Assembly: GCF_015354315.1 (NCBI RefSeq)
Contig: NZ_JADKYY010000001.1
Span: 186,001 to 250,000, forward strand
Direction: 5' to 3'
DNA from: Planobacterium oryzisoli
GTDB lineage: Bacteria > Bacteroidota > Bacteroidia > Flavobacteriales > Weeksellaceae
DNA length: 64,000 nucleotides
Both the position numbers and the translations under genes were made by a program. A model generated the notes under the pieces. It saw nothing but the letters and a program-made list of their open reading frames with translations. It was not told the DNA's origin and made no database searches. Shown piece by piece: positions 50,731 through 58,857 of the stretch; the stretch's first letter is position 1; each line of letters starts with the position of its first letter.

Positions 50731-52089
50731 ATGGACTCGGACATAGTCAAAATTCTATTAGCTTTATTTCTCGTACTTCTTAATGGCTTTTTCGTAGCCG
50801 CTGAATTTTCCATAGTTAAGGTCCGGTACTCCCAGATCCAAATTAAAGCAGCCGAGGGTAATTCCATGGCCAAGCAAGCGGAACATATCATTAAACACCT
50901 GGATGAGTACCTATCCGCGACTCAGCTAGGAATTACCTTAGCGTCACTGGCTCTAGGTTGGGTAGGGGAAAGTGCAATGCACCACATTATAGAAAACATG
51001 TTTCTGTATTTTGAGATTGCACTGGATTCCACCACCATAACCACGATAGCACTTATTATAAGCTTTCTGATTATTACCGTGATGCATATCGTCTTCGGGG
51101 AACTTATTCCTAAGTCTATTGCTATCCGTAAGGCCGAGCCCACCACCATGGCCATTGCCATGCCGCTTCGCTTTTTCTATATCCTGTTTCGTCCGTTCAT
51201 ATGGTCGATGAACCATATGTCCAATGCATTTTTGCGTTTGATTAAAATTCATCCAGCGTCGGACCAGGAAATCCATTCCACTGAGGAGCTTCAGCTGCTT
51301 GTTAAGCAGAGTGCAGACTCTGGAGAGATTCAAGAGGAGAATTATGAGATTATAAAAAATGCCTTTGATTTCACGGACCATTCCGCAAAGCAGATCATGG
51401 TTCCGAGGCAGAATATTCTCTCGATAGATATCGAAGATCCTGTAGAGGAGATCATAGAACAGATTATGGACAGTGGATATTCCCGTATACCGGTCTATGA
51501 AGATTCTATCGACAATGTCATAGGGATCTTTTATGCCAAGGAAATTGTACGCGAATATATAAAGCGTAAAGGAGCCATTGACCACGATGTACTTCGAAGC
51601 CTTATGAGAGAAGCATTCTTTGTTGTAGGGAGCAAGAAAATTTCCGATTTGATGAAAGTCTTTCAACAAAAGAAGCAGCACCTAGCTATCGTGATCGATG
51701 AATTCGGTGGAACGGAGGGAATTATCACCTTGGAGGACATATTGGAAGAACTGGTGGGTGAGATCCAGGACGAGGAAGACGATGAAGTGAAAATTGTAGA
51801 TAAAGTAGGGGATAATATCTTTTGGATTCAGGCAACTCAACCACTGGAAGAGATAAATGAACATCTTCCCCAACCCTTTCCACTCTCGGAGGAAGGAGAA
51901 TTTAATACCCTTGCAGGATTTATTCTTCACGAACTGGAAGAAATTCCGGAAGAAAACCAGGAGTTCGATATGAACGGATACCATTTCAAAATTCTCAAGA
52001 TGAACAACAAGAGCGTGGAAATCGTGGAACTGCAATACAAAACGAGCACTACTCTCGACAACTTGGCAGAGGAGCTCGGTGATATGTAA
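50731..52089 (+). CDS. CNNM/CorC-family transporter with CBS domains (hemolysin-like)
   Basis: A 452-aa membrane protein: an N-terminal DUF21 (CNNM) domain with about four helices (residues 1-190), two CBS domains (about 205-330) and a CorC_HlyC domain at the C-terminus (EGEFNTLAGFILHEL). MVPRQNILSIDIEDPVEE and VIDEFGGTEGIITLEDILEELVGEIQDE are diagnostic. Such proteins act in magnesium or cobalt homeostasis; the older hemolysin label has little meaning. clpS follows after 18 bases, an arrangement I cannot explain functionally. Confidence 0.92.
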   Translation: MDSDIVKILLALFLVLLNGFFVAAEFSIVKVRYSQIQIKAAEGNSMAKQAEHIIKHLDEYLSATQLGITLASLALGWVGESAMHHIIENMFLYFEIALDSTTITTIALIISFLIITVMHIVFGELIPKSIAIRKAEPTTMAIAMPLRFFYILFRPFIWSMNHMSNAFLRLIKIHPASDQEIHSTEELQLLVKQSADSGEIQEENYEIIKNAFDFTDHSAKQIMVPRQNILSIDIEDPVEEIIEQIMDSGYSRIPVYEDSIDNVIGIFYAKEIVREYIKRKGAIDHDVLRSLMREAFFVVGSKKISDLMKVFQQKKQHLAIVIDEFGGTEGIITLEDILEELVGEIQDEEDDEVKIVDKVGDNIFWIQATQPLEEINEHLPQPFPLSEEGEFNTLAGFILHELEEIPEENQEFDMNGYHFKILKMNNKSVEIVELQYKTSTTLDNLAEELGDM

Positions 52090-52107
52090 ACCCCGACGAA
52101 TCTAATT

Positions 52108-52413
52108 ATGTGCAATACAACCGCTATACACTTATACGAGAAGCCCCAGCGTGAATACGAACAGGATGTAGATGTGCTGGAGAAAACCTTTGAAGAGCAT
52201 AAACTCGTACTGTGGAACGACGATGTAAATACATTTGATTTTGTAATAGAAAGCCTCATTGAGATCTGTGGCCATACTTTGGAACAGGCAGAGCAGTGCA
52301 CTCTATTAGTACACTACAAAGGTAAGTGTACCGTAAAGACAGGACCACTCGAACTACTCGAACCCATGCACAAGAAACTTCTCGAACGTAGCCTGACAAG
52401 TGAGATTGTCTAA
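52108..52413 (+). CDS. clpS: ATP-dependent Clp protease adaptor ClpS
   Basis: A 101-aa adaptor that binds substrates with destabilising N-terminal residues and delivers them to ClpAP/ClpCP. The motif LVLWNDDVNTFDFVIESL holds the Asp-Asp that coordinate the substrate amino group, and CTLLVHYKGKCTVKTG carries the conserved His and Lys of the core. The ATG at 52108 gives a short flexible N-terminal tail, as usual. It is the end of its operon and is followed by a hairpin. Confidence 0.94.
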   Translation: MCNTTAIHLYEKPQREYEQDVDVLEKTFEEHKLVLWNDDVNTFDFVIESLIEICGHTLEQAEQCTLLVHYKGKCTVKTGPLELLEPMHKKLLERSLTSEIV

Positions 52414-52443
52414 ACGTATAAAATAAAGAATCCCCTTAATCGA

Positions 52444-52476
52444 ATGCCCCCAAAAAGTAAGACTTTTTAGGGGCAT
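52444..52476. terminator. Bidirectional hairpin terminator (recurring type)
   Basis: ATGCCCC / GGGGCAT and, inside one mismatch, AAAAAGT / ACTTTTT with loop AAG. It lies between convergent clpS and tamL. The core is nearly identical to the hairpin at 28617-28663. Confidence 0.88.
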
Positions 52477-52484
52477 CATTGTAT

Positions 52485-55055
52485 TTAGAACGGATAGCCG
52501 AAAGCGAAATTTATAGTTGGTTTAAGGGGCTGCCATTTGCTAATGACCCACCGTTCACCCAGTGGCCTGTTGGGGTCGTGCACCTTCCAGGCGGCATCAA
52601 GTCTTAGTGTGATATAAGCCACGTTCACTCGTAAGCCCAGACCTGCTCCCACACCCATCTGTGATAAAAATTTGTTGAAACGGAACTCGTCACCAAATCC
52701 ACTGTCTTTAAGATTCCAGATGTTTCCGGCGTCCACAAAGGCAGCACCTTCAAACATCTCGGTAAAAGGCATGCGGTATTCCACGTTTGTGGTGAGTTTA
52801 ATATTATCCATTACATATGCACGAATCCTTTCATCCAACTGTGAATCGGCGGGGCCAAGTCCTCCAAATACCCTCCATGCGCGGATATCGTTGGACCCTC
52901 CGTTGAAGTAGGAACGAATGAAAGGCATACTGGTGGAATTGCCGTAAGGGATACCAACTCCAATAAATTGACGCAGTGCAAGGGTATGTTTGCCCTCAAA
53001 AAATTGGAAGTATTTGCGCACATCCAGATCTACTTTCACAAACTGCGAGTAAGGGATGTCAAAAAGGGTTTTTTGGGTGTTTTGGGAGGCTATACCCTCA
53101 GTTTGTGTTTGCTTGGCCACCAGTCCCAGCAGATTCCCCGCCGTTTCAATTTTACCATTAAAGTAAAACGGATTGAAACGGTCTTTTTTACCTATTTCGT
53201 TATAGATGAAATTGTAAATGATAGAGGATATAAGAACATCCTGCGTTTGTCTGTCCTTATTGATAAGAGACTGTCTGAAGTTATTGAAAAGATCCAGTCC
53301 ATCACCTTCTAAACCTTCCTGAAAGGGCTTGTCTTGAATAATGATGGAAGAAACTTCATCGGAGGTAATCTGTTCGTTTAGGAACTGATTGTACAGCTCA
53401 GGGGAATACGTTTGGAACATTTGGTCCCGGTATTCTCCTTCCCTCGGGAAGTACTCGTAATACCTTTCTTTATTACGCGTCAAACTCAACTGGGTGTTGA
53501 AGATTGAGAGACGGTGGTTGACAATGTCATTTACATTGGCAAAATAATTTAAACCGGTATTGAACGTAATCCTGCCCAGTCCAATGTTATCTTGTATCGA
53601 TACTCCCATATTTATATTGGAAGTAGGAGAGTAGCGCTTAGGTATAAGTTTATAGTAAGAGACTGGAAGCAATAGGCGTGGGAAGTTTAGGGTAGCTTGC
53701 GCCGAAGCTTCATAAGCAAGAGAACGCTTTTCTGGATCTTTGGAATTTTTCACTGCTCCAAAAATACCCGAAACCCCAAGGGTTAAGTTTTCCGCACCTC
53801 CAAACACATTACGACTAGTGAGATCCACCGAAGGTGCCAAACCAAAGTTCAGGATCTGGGAATAACTCACATCCATGGCCGTTCTAAGGTCGTACTTAGG
53901 CAGAGGCGCCAGGTAGTAGGCAACATCGATGATGGAATCGGAGTTCTTTCTGAAATCCTCTTCGTAGCTAATCAGCGAGAAGTTGTTCATCGCATTGATA
54001 TTACGCTTGGTAAGATCAAAATTACGCTGGCTATAAGTCTCACCCGGTGCAAGTATGATAGGGCGCCACAAAGCGCGTGTCTTGTACTGATTGTCCAACT
54101 TATAGAAATTGATGCCACGTAGAGAATCCTTTTCAGTATCCGGTACGTCGGCAAGTGTTTCCAGGACGTAGACCTTTATATCTCCGATGGTGGATTTCTT
54201 ATAAGGTGACCCTAAGGAATCCTTCCGAATGTCCATCACAAGGGGCACCTGTTTTCTACTAAGTAAGGTGTCGGCAGTAAAATAAATTTCTTCGTTGGAA
54301 GAGTTGAAACGGTAGTATCCTTCATCGCGCATTTGCTGCGTGATACGGCGTACTTCGTCTTCCAAATTTGTCTGATCCAGTACTTGGCCACTGAGCACAT
54401 GGCTTTTACGGTACTGCTCTTCATAGAGCGATTTTATATTGGGATCCGGTATATCGTAATAGTATTCGGAAATGTAGGTAGGATCCTTATGCTCGACCAA
54501 ATAATCGACTGTGGCTTTTTTTGCAGCGGAATCCAAGTTGTGCTTGTAATCTACCTGTGCATCCCAATAACCGCGGTATACCAGTCTTTTACGTATATTT
54601 TCTGCACTTGATTCGGTTTTGCTCTGATCCAAGATGACCGGCGGTTGCCCGATGGTGTGTAAAAAGCGGTCGACAAATAGATTCTTTCCTACTTCCTCCG
54701 GCATATCGTACTTTATGAAGAGGGAGTCACGCAGTTTTTGGTTACGAATCTCACTGGGATAGGTCATGTATTCTGTTAAGATCGTATCGTATTTGGGATT
54801 GGCCAAATTGTACGCCCAAAGTCCAACAGGTAGCACAAAAAGGGACTTCTTATTGGGCTTCTGACTTACGTAGTCTTCCAGTTCGTCACTATGGACCTTG
54901 GATTCTGGATAAATGAAATTGTTGTCTACCAACAAATAATCCCCGTCCGGGACTTTTTTGGTAGTGCTGCAGGCATAAAGAAATCCAAGTGTGGTTGCAG
55001 CTGATAAAAATATATGATACTTTTGAAGATATTTCCTGAAATGCTTACCGCTCAT
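52485..55055 (-). CDS. tamL: TamL-type outer membrane assembly lipoprotein (BamA/TamA family)
   Basis: An 856-aa outer membrane protein. The signal peptide ends in a lipobox (LGFLYAC, Cys29), followed by STTKKVPDGDYLLVDN, which is typical of the Bacteroidota TamL lipoprotein. POTRA-like regions (about residues 60-330) lead to a 16-strand bacterial surface antigen barrel with FNGGSNDIRAWRVFGGLGP and a C-terminal strand ending in Phe (FAFGYPF). It is thought to work with TamB in moving material to the outer membrane. tamB is not in the window. The start lies inside the 5' end of the divergent rRNA methyltransferase gene. Confidence 0.88.
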   Translation of the reverse strand: MSGKHFRKYLQKYHIFLSAATTLGFLYACSTTKKVPDGDYLLVDNNFIYPESKVHSDELEDYVSQKPNKKSLFVLPVGLWAYNLANPKYDTILTEYMTYPSEIRNQKLRDSLFIKYDMPEEVGKNLFVDRFLHTIGQPPVILDQSKTESSAENIRKRLVYRGYWDAQVDYKHNLDSAAKKATVDYLVEHKDPTYISEYYYDIPDPNIKSLYEEQYRKSHVLSGQVLDQTNLEDEVRRITQQMRDEGYYRFNSSNEEIYFTADTLLSRKQVPLVMDIRKDSLGSPYKKSTIGDIKVYVLETLADVPDTEKDSLRGINFYKLDNQYKTRALWRPIILAPGETYSQRNFDLTKRNINAMNNFSLISYEEDFRKNSDSIIDVAYYLAPLPKYDLRTAMDVSYSQILNFGLAPSVDLTSRNVFGGAENLTLGVSGIFGAVKNSKDPEKRSLAYEASAQATLNFPRLLLPVSYYKLIPKRYSPTSNINMGVSIQDNIGLGRITFNTGLNYFANVNDIVNHRLSIFNTQLSLTRNKERYYEYFPREGEYRDQMFQTYSPELYNQFLNEQITSDEVSSIIIQDKPFQEGLEGDGLDLFNNFRQSLINKDRQTQDVLISSIIYNFIYNEIGKKDRFNPFYFNGKIETAGNLLGLVAKQTQTEGIASQNTQKTLFDIPYSQFVKVDLDVRKYFQFFEGKHTLALRQFIGVGIPYGNSTSMPFIRSYFNGGSNDIRAWRVFGGLGPADSQLDERIRAYVMDNIKLTTNVEYRMPFTEMFEGAAFVDAGNIWNLKDSGFGDEFRFNKFLSQMGVGAGLGLRVNVAYITLRLDAAWKVHDPNRPLGERWVISKWQPLKPTINFAFGYPF
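55018..55025 (+). promoter_or_regulatory. RNA methyltransferase -7 box, inside tamL
   Basis: TACTTTTG, 15 bases before the ATG at 55041 and located within the tamL signal peptide codons. Confidence 0.65.
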
Positions 55056-55775
55056 ACGATCAAAGTTATACAGTCTTTAGATAAAAAGAAGTTCCGACAA
55101 AAATACAATTTGTTTTTGGTGGAAGGTTCAAAAACCATTCGGGAACTGATTGATTCCCGGCATAAAGTTAATCAAATATTCACTACAGCTGAAGCGCAGG
55201 GAAATTTCGTAGAATTTCCTGAAAATATAGTAACTCTTGTAACCAAGGCTGAATTACAAAGGGCGAGTCTGCTTAAGAACCCTAAAGATGCGCTGGCTCT
55301 ATGTACCTTAGAGGCACCCGCAGAGTTAAAATCGGTACCGGTAACCCTGGTGCTGGATTCTTTACAAGATCCAGGTAATTTGGGAACCTTGATTCGGCTT
55401 GCAGACTGGTTTGGGATAGAACAGATTGTGTGCAGTCCCGACACGGTGGATTTATACAGTCCCAAAGTGATTCAGGCTTCTATGGGCTCATTTACTAGGG
55501 TACATGTGGTGTATACGGACCTGATGGAATTTCTAAAAAACTCACCGCATCCCACCATAGGAACGGATATGGAAGGTGAAGACCTCTACAAATTCGATTT
55601 TCCCGACCACTATAATTTAGTACTTGGAAACGAAGGGAACGGTATGAGTAAGGAAGTGCGGGCCTGTCTGGACACCACCATTACTATTCCGCGCTTTGGA
55701 AAGGCTCAAAAGACCGAAAGTCTTAATGTCTCGATGGCCGCTGGAATTATTTTAGGTGTAAGTCAACGCAAATAA
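55041..55775 (+). CDS. SpoU/TrmH-family RNA 2'-O-methyltransferase
   Basis: A 244-aa SPOUT-fold enzyme that methylates a ribose in rRNA or tRNA using SAM. An N-terminal substrate-binding domain (residues 1-90) precedes the methyltransferase domain with LVLDSLQDPGNLGTLIRLADWFG (motif 1, Asn and Arg), LVLGNEGNGMSKEV (motif 2) and IPRFGKAQKTESLNVSMAAGIIL (motif 3). The layout resembles RlmB, but substrate is not certain. ATG 55041 is chosen over one at 55014 because the -7 box lies between them. It overlaps the divergent tamL start by 15 bases. Confidence 0.9.
   Translation: MLTAHTIKVIQSLDKKKFRQKYNLFLVEGSKTIRELIDSRHKVNQIFTTAEAQGNFVEFPENIVTLVTKAELQRASLLKNPKDALALCTLEAPAELKSVPVTLVLDSLQDPGNLGTLIRLADWFGIEQIVCSPDTVDLYSPKVIQASMGSFTRVHVVYTDLMEFLKNSPHPTIGTDMEGEDLYKFDFPDHYNLVLGNEGNGMSKEVRACLDTTITIPRFGKAQKTESLNVSMAAGIILGVSQRK
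55061..55068 (-). promoter_or_regulatory. tamL -7 box, inside the methyltransferase gene
   Basis: TAACTTTG on the minus strand, ending five bases before the tamL ATG and lying within codons 7-10 of the divergent gene. Confidence 0.7.
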
Positions 55776-55780
55776 AAAAT

Positions 55781-55807
55781 GCCCCGAAAAATAGACTTTT
55801 AAGGGGC
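55781..55807 (-). terminator. Terminator between convergent genes (degenerate recurring type)
   Basis: GCCCC / GGGGC with an inner AAAA / TTTT stem and loop TAGAC; on the minus strand the T-run ATTTTTTATT follows. It resembles the hairpins at 28617 and 52444 but has two mismatches. Confidence 0.72.
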
Positions 55808-55821
55808 CGTTGGATGCTTTG

Positions 55822-56316
55822 TTAAATGAGTTTTTCCATACTGGAAATACTTTGCTTTTTCTGAAACTCTTCGACTTTACTACGAACGAAGCGTAGTGCA
55901 AAAGGAAGTAAGTACACAAGTGCAAGTCCCAGAAGTTTGCCCTTCCAGCTTTTACTTGCCAATCCCTTCCTGGCTAAATTACCAACGAAGGCCACGCTGC
56001 CTAATTTAAGTGTGGTTTCAAGGATAGAGCTATCCAGTCCTTTATTATCAAAGGCAATAAGTGAATTGCTTTGGGAACGCAGTGTTAGGAAATTTCCAAC
56101 CTGTCTGGCTATATGTCCTGTGCGAAGAGCAAGTTTCTTTTCTCCTGATTCATCGGTCTTTTCCGTAAAATAGGAATCGCTTGCACCATCTGTTATTTTG
56201 CTTAAGGATGCTCGTGGATTCTCAAAGGTTATCAGGGCTTCCAGCTCACCTACTTCCTGCTTAAGTAGCGCTTTTTTTCTTTTAAGCTCTTCCAAATTCG
56301 AATATTTCATTTCCAT
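55822..56316 (-). CDS. Hypothetical protein of an envelope-stress trio
   Basis: A 164-aa protein with an N-terminal coiled-coil (NLEELKRKKALLKQEVGELEALI, residues 6-28), a polar middle and one or two hydrophobic stretches (about 100-115 and 127-141, GKLLGLALVYLLPFALRFV). I do not recognise a catalytic motif. It follows the holin-like gene after three bases, so the two are cotranscribed. Similar three-gene sets occur in flavobacteria. Two in-frame ATGs lie at the start (M-E-M); the first is used, but the second is equally likely. Confidence 0.72.
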   Translation of the reverse strand: MEMKYSNLEELKRKKALLKQEVGELEALITFENPRASLSKITDGASDSYFTEKTDESGEKKLALRTGHIARQVGNFLTLRSQSNSLIAFDNKGLDSSILETTLKLGSVAFVGNLARKGLASKSWKGKLLGLALVYLLPFALRFVRSKVEEFQKKQSISSMEKLI

Positions 56317-56319
56317 GGC

Positions 56320-56628
56320 TTATGCATTTATTAGTGCTATTATTTTATTGGCAACTTTGTTAGTAATGGACTTTCTAAAAGCAACGACAAGCGCCAGTAG
56401 TAGCAGATAAAAGCCCGCTACTATTAAAACGCCGTACCCGTAATTACCAAGTAAAGAGCCTATCCATAATCCTATGCCAATATTAAATAGTATAAGGAAG
56501 AATAAGCCACTTATGGATGCGAGAATCAGAAAAGTAAGAGTCCCTGCGCCCAAAGAGGATTTTTCGGTAGCTTCCATTTTTAAAAGCTCCAGCCTTTTAC
56601 TGGCATATTGCTTCACTAAATCAATCAT
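56320..56628 (-). CDS. Phage-holin-like (superfamily III / DUF1469-type) membrane protein
   Basis: A 102-aa protein starting MIDLVKQYASKRLELLKMEATEKSS, then two transmembrane helices (about residues 28-50 and 60-85) joined by a short Gly-rich turn, and a basic C-terminus. This is the PF07332 type, usually found with YtxH and similar stress proteins and not in phages. No phage genes surround it. The preceding gene, ytxH-like, is separated by a hairpin terminator and 101 bases, so it may be expressed by read-through. Confidence 0.82.
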   Translation of the reverse strand: MIDLVKQYASKRLELLKMEATEKSSLGAGTLTFLILASISGLFFLILFNIGIGLWIGSLLGNYGYGVLIVAGFYLLLLALVVAFRKSITNKVANKIIALINA

Positions 56629-56650
56629 CGTCAGTAGTTTTTAATTTTAC

Positions 56651-56684
56651 AAAAAATGGGAAACTTTGGTTTGAAGTTTCCCAT
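56651..56684 (-). terminator. Terminator after the YtxH gene
   Basis: On the minus strand an 11-bp stem (ATGGGAAACTT / AAGTTTCCCAT) with a 7-base loop is followed by six T. It sits between the YtxH gene and the holin-like gene. Confidence 0.85.
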
Positions 56685-56729
56685 AACTTATTTTTAGAAT
56701 GCGCTATTAATTCTAAAGATTTTCAAGAA

Positions 56730-57110
56730 TTACTTCAGGGCATCAAGTTCTGTTTCAATATCTCTGGAAGCATCTGCTACAGTACCCGCTGCTTGCGACT
56801 TATATTTATCATACCCTTCCTTTACAGAAGAGGCCACTTTATCAGCAGTATCTTTCACCTGTGAAGCGAGGTGGTCTACTTGTTCCTTAACTTTTCCAGA
56901 TACATTTGAGTATTCCTCTTTTACCTTCTCTGCGGTTTTTTCATACTCTTCTTTAGCTTGATGAGCTAAATCGTCTGCTTTTGTTTTTAGCTTTCTTCTG
57001 GTTTCTTTACCTTCTTCTGGAGCGTAAAGCATACCTAGTACCACTCCCGCAGCAGCTCCTGCTAGTAAACCGGCTAAAACTGCACCTGCATTATTCCCTT
57101 TTTTTGACAT
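56730..57110 (-). CDS. YtxH-domain general stress protein
   Basis: A 126-aa protein with an N-terminal Gly/Ala-rich transmembrane segment (AGAVLAGLLAGAAAGVVLGMLYAPEEGKETRRKL, residues 7-40), the YtxH signature, then a long Lys/Glu-rich helix with heptad-like repeats (about 50-100) resembling LEA or apolipoprotein proteins. In Bacillus YtxH belongs to the general stress regulon. It is the first of a three-gene set with a holin-like and an unknown protein; a strong terminator follows it, so it may be expressed above the others. Confidence 0.85.
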   Translation of the reverse strand: MSKKGNNAGAVLAGLLAGAAAGVVLGMLYAPEEGKETRRKLKTKADDLAHQAKEEYEKTAEKVKEEYSNVSGKVKEQVDHLASQVKDTADKVASSVKEGYDKYKSQAAGTVADASRDIETELDALK

Positions 57111-57252
57111 TTTTTTATGTTTTTAGTTGGTTAAAAAATAGTTTAATTTTCTTGTCATAAAGGTACAATATAAATGCCATGAGCTAAATTGGTCCTTCTT
57201 AAAAAACTGTTAAAATGGTAATTATAGAAGACTTGAATAATAAAGTGGAAAC

Positions 57253-57924
57253 CTAACTAATAAACGACAAAATTTTCTCTATGGTCTCTTCCTTGGTAAG
57301 TTTTGTGTTGTCTATGAGAACGGCATCAGGAGCCTGTCGCAAAGGTGATGCCTCCCTGGAGGAATCTATCGCATCGCGTGAGGTTAGGTTTCGTTCTACC
57401 TCCTCCAAAGGCAAGTCAATACCCATAGACTGCAGTTCTAAATGTCTGCGTCGGCTACGCTCCTGGACACTTGCAGAGAGAAAGAATTTATAGTCTGCCT
57501 CCGGAAGTACGGTAGTCCCAATATCCCTCCCGTCCATTATCACTCCGCCTTTTTTAGCCATCTCGCGCTGGTACTCCAGAAGATAATCTCTTACGAAGGA
57601 CTGCTTTGCAATAAAACTCACATTTTCGGAGACCTGCTGGGAACGTATAGGTTCGGTAATGTTTTCCTTAGCCAAATAGAGTACAAGTTCTCCGTGCTCC
57701 AGATGGAATTTCAATTCAAGCTCTGGAAGATGCTTTTCAAGCATACTGCAATCAATTTTTCCGCTTTGATCTAATGCGCAGCGCAGCGCAAATAGGGTGA
57801 TACCCCGGTATAACGCACCTGTGTCTATATGGACAAGGCCTAGTCTTCGGGCTATCTCTTTCGAAATGGAACTCTTTCCGGTGGAGGAGTACCCGTCTAT
57901 TGCTATTACAGGTTTTTTCTTCAT
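57253..57924 (-). CDS. cmk: Cytidylate kinase
   Basis: A 223-aa P-loop kinase that phosphorylates CMP and dCMP. The P-loop is GYSSTGKSS (residues 11-19); DTGALYRG and MDGRDIGTTVLPEADYKFFLSAS are diagnostic, and RDAIDSSREASPLRQAPDA binds the base. ATG 57924 is used; an in-frame one three codons earlier is also possible. Its -7 box is about 70 bases upstream and an 8-2-8 perfect palindrome lies in the leader between them. Confidence 0.95.
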   Translation of the reverse strand: MKKKPVIAIDGYSSTGKSSISKEIARRLGLVHIDTGALYRGITLFALRCALDQSGKIDCSMLEKHLPELELKFHLEHGELVLYLAKENITEPIRSQQVSENVSFIAKQSFVRDYLLEYQREMAKKGGVIMDGRDIGTTVLPEADYKFFLSASVQERSRRRHLELQSMGIDLPLEEVERNLTSRDAIDSSREASPLRQAPDAVLIDNTKLTKEETIEKILSFIS

Positions 57925-57950
57925 GCAGTACACTTTTTCTTTGCGATCTC

Positions 57951-57968
57951 AAGGAAAAGTTTTTCCTT
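57951..57968. repeat. Perfect palindrome in the cmk leader
   Basis: AAGGAAAA-GT-TTTTCCTT, 8-base arms with a 2-base centre, 27 bases upstream of the cmk ATG and downstream of its -7 box. Confidence 0.6.
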
Positions 57969-57994
57969 AACCAGGGACGGCAACCGATGGTCTG

Positions 57995-58002
57995 CAAAAT
58001 TA
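57995..58002 (-). promoter_or_regulatory. cmk -7 box
   Basis: TAATTTTG on the minus strand matches TAnnTTTG; the leader to the ATG is about 65 bases. Confidence 0.6.
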
Positions 58003-58075
58003 CGCTAAAAATGAAAATACAGAGAAAATTTAGGGTAACAATTTATTTGTAGCTTCGTGTTTGTGCACATTTGAT

Positions 58076-58083
58076 TATATTTG
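58076..58083 (+). promoter_or_regulatory. pyrH -7 box
   Basis: TATATTTG, 19 bases before the pyrH ATG. TTTG motifs upstream are at 12 and 26 bases, neither ideal. Confidence 0.68.
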
Positions 58084-58102
58084 CAGCACTTAGAAACAAA
58101 CG

Positions 58103-58807
58103 ATGAAATACAAACGAATCCTTCTTAAACTCAGTGGTGAGGCCCTAATGGGTCAAAAGCAATATGGGATAGACAACGACCGTCTGATGCAATACGCACA
58201 GGAAATTAAAAAAACTGTGGATGCGGGTTGCCAAGTGGCAATTGTAATTGGAGGAGGAAATATTTTCCGCGGACTTTCCGGAGCAGCGGAAGGAATGGAT
58301 CGCGTGCAGGGGGATTATATGGGGATGCTAGCGACGGTAATCAATGGAATGGCGCTGCAGGGAGCACTAGAGAATCTCGGTGTGTATACCCGACTCCAGA
58401 GTGCCATAGAAATGGACAAAGTGGCCGAACCATTTATCAAACGTCGAGCTACGCGTCACCTGGAAAAAGGTAGGGTAGTTATTTTTGGTGCCGGGACAGG
58501 TAATCCTTATTTTACTACAGATACCGCTGCCACGCTGCGTGCCATTGAAATCGGCGCGGATGTGATCTTAAAAGGGACTCGCGTAGATGGTATCTACGAC
58601 AGTGATCCGGAAAAAAATGCTAATGCCGTGAAGTACGATACATTGTCCTTTGATGAGGTATTTAAAAACAACTTAAAAGTAATGGACATGACAGCCTTTA
58701 CTTTAAGCCACGAAAACAAACTCCCTATCATAGTTTTTGATATGAATAAGGAGAATAATTTGCTTAAGATAGTACAGGGAGATCAGGTGGGTACCCTGGT
58801 GAATTAA
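58103..58807 (+). CDS. pyrH: Uridylate kinase
   Basis: A 234-aa hexameric kinase that phosphorylates UMP, of the amino acid kinase fold. The start [15 protein letters not shown], the nucleotide region [10 protein letters not shown], and [38 protein letters not shown] are characteristic. Length matches E. coli PyrH (241). It forms an operon with frr, the usual pairing in bacteria. Promoter and downstream terminator are visible. Confidence 0.97.
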   Translation: MKYKRILLKLSGEALMGQKQYGIDNDRLMQYAQEIKKTVDAGCQVAIVIGGGNIFRGLSGAAEGMDRVQGDYMGMLATVINGMALQGALENLGVYTRLQSAIEMDKVAEPFIKRRATRHLEKGRVVIFGAGTGNPYFTTDTAATLRAIEIGADVILKGTRVDGIYDSDPEKNANAVKYDTLSFDEVFKNNLKVMDMTAFTLSHENKLPIIVFDMNKENNLLKIVQGDQVGTLVN

Positions 58808-58857
58808 ATGCACTTGCCTGCTAATAAATGTGTAACCTTTCAAATTTTCAGATCGTA

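Noticed and set aside
56320-56628. Holin-like protein as a sign of a prophage
   Set aside because: Neighbours are housekeeping and stress genes; this family is common outside phages.
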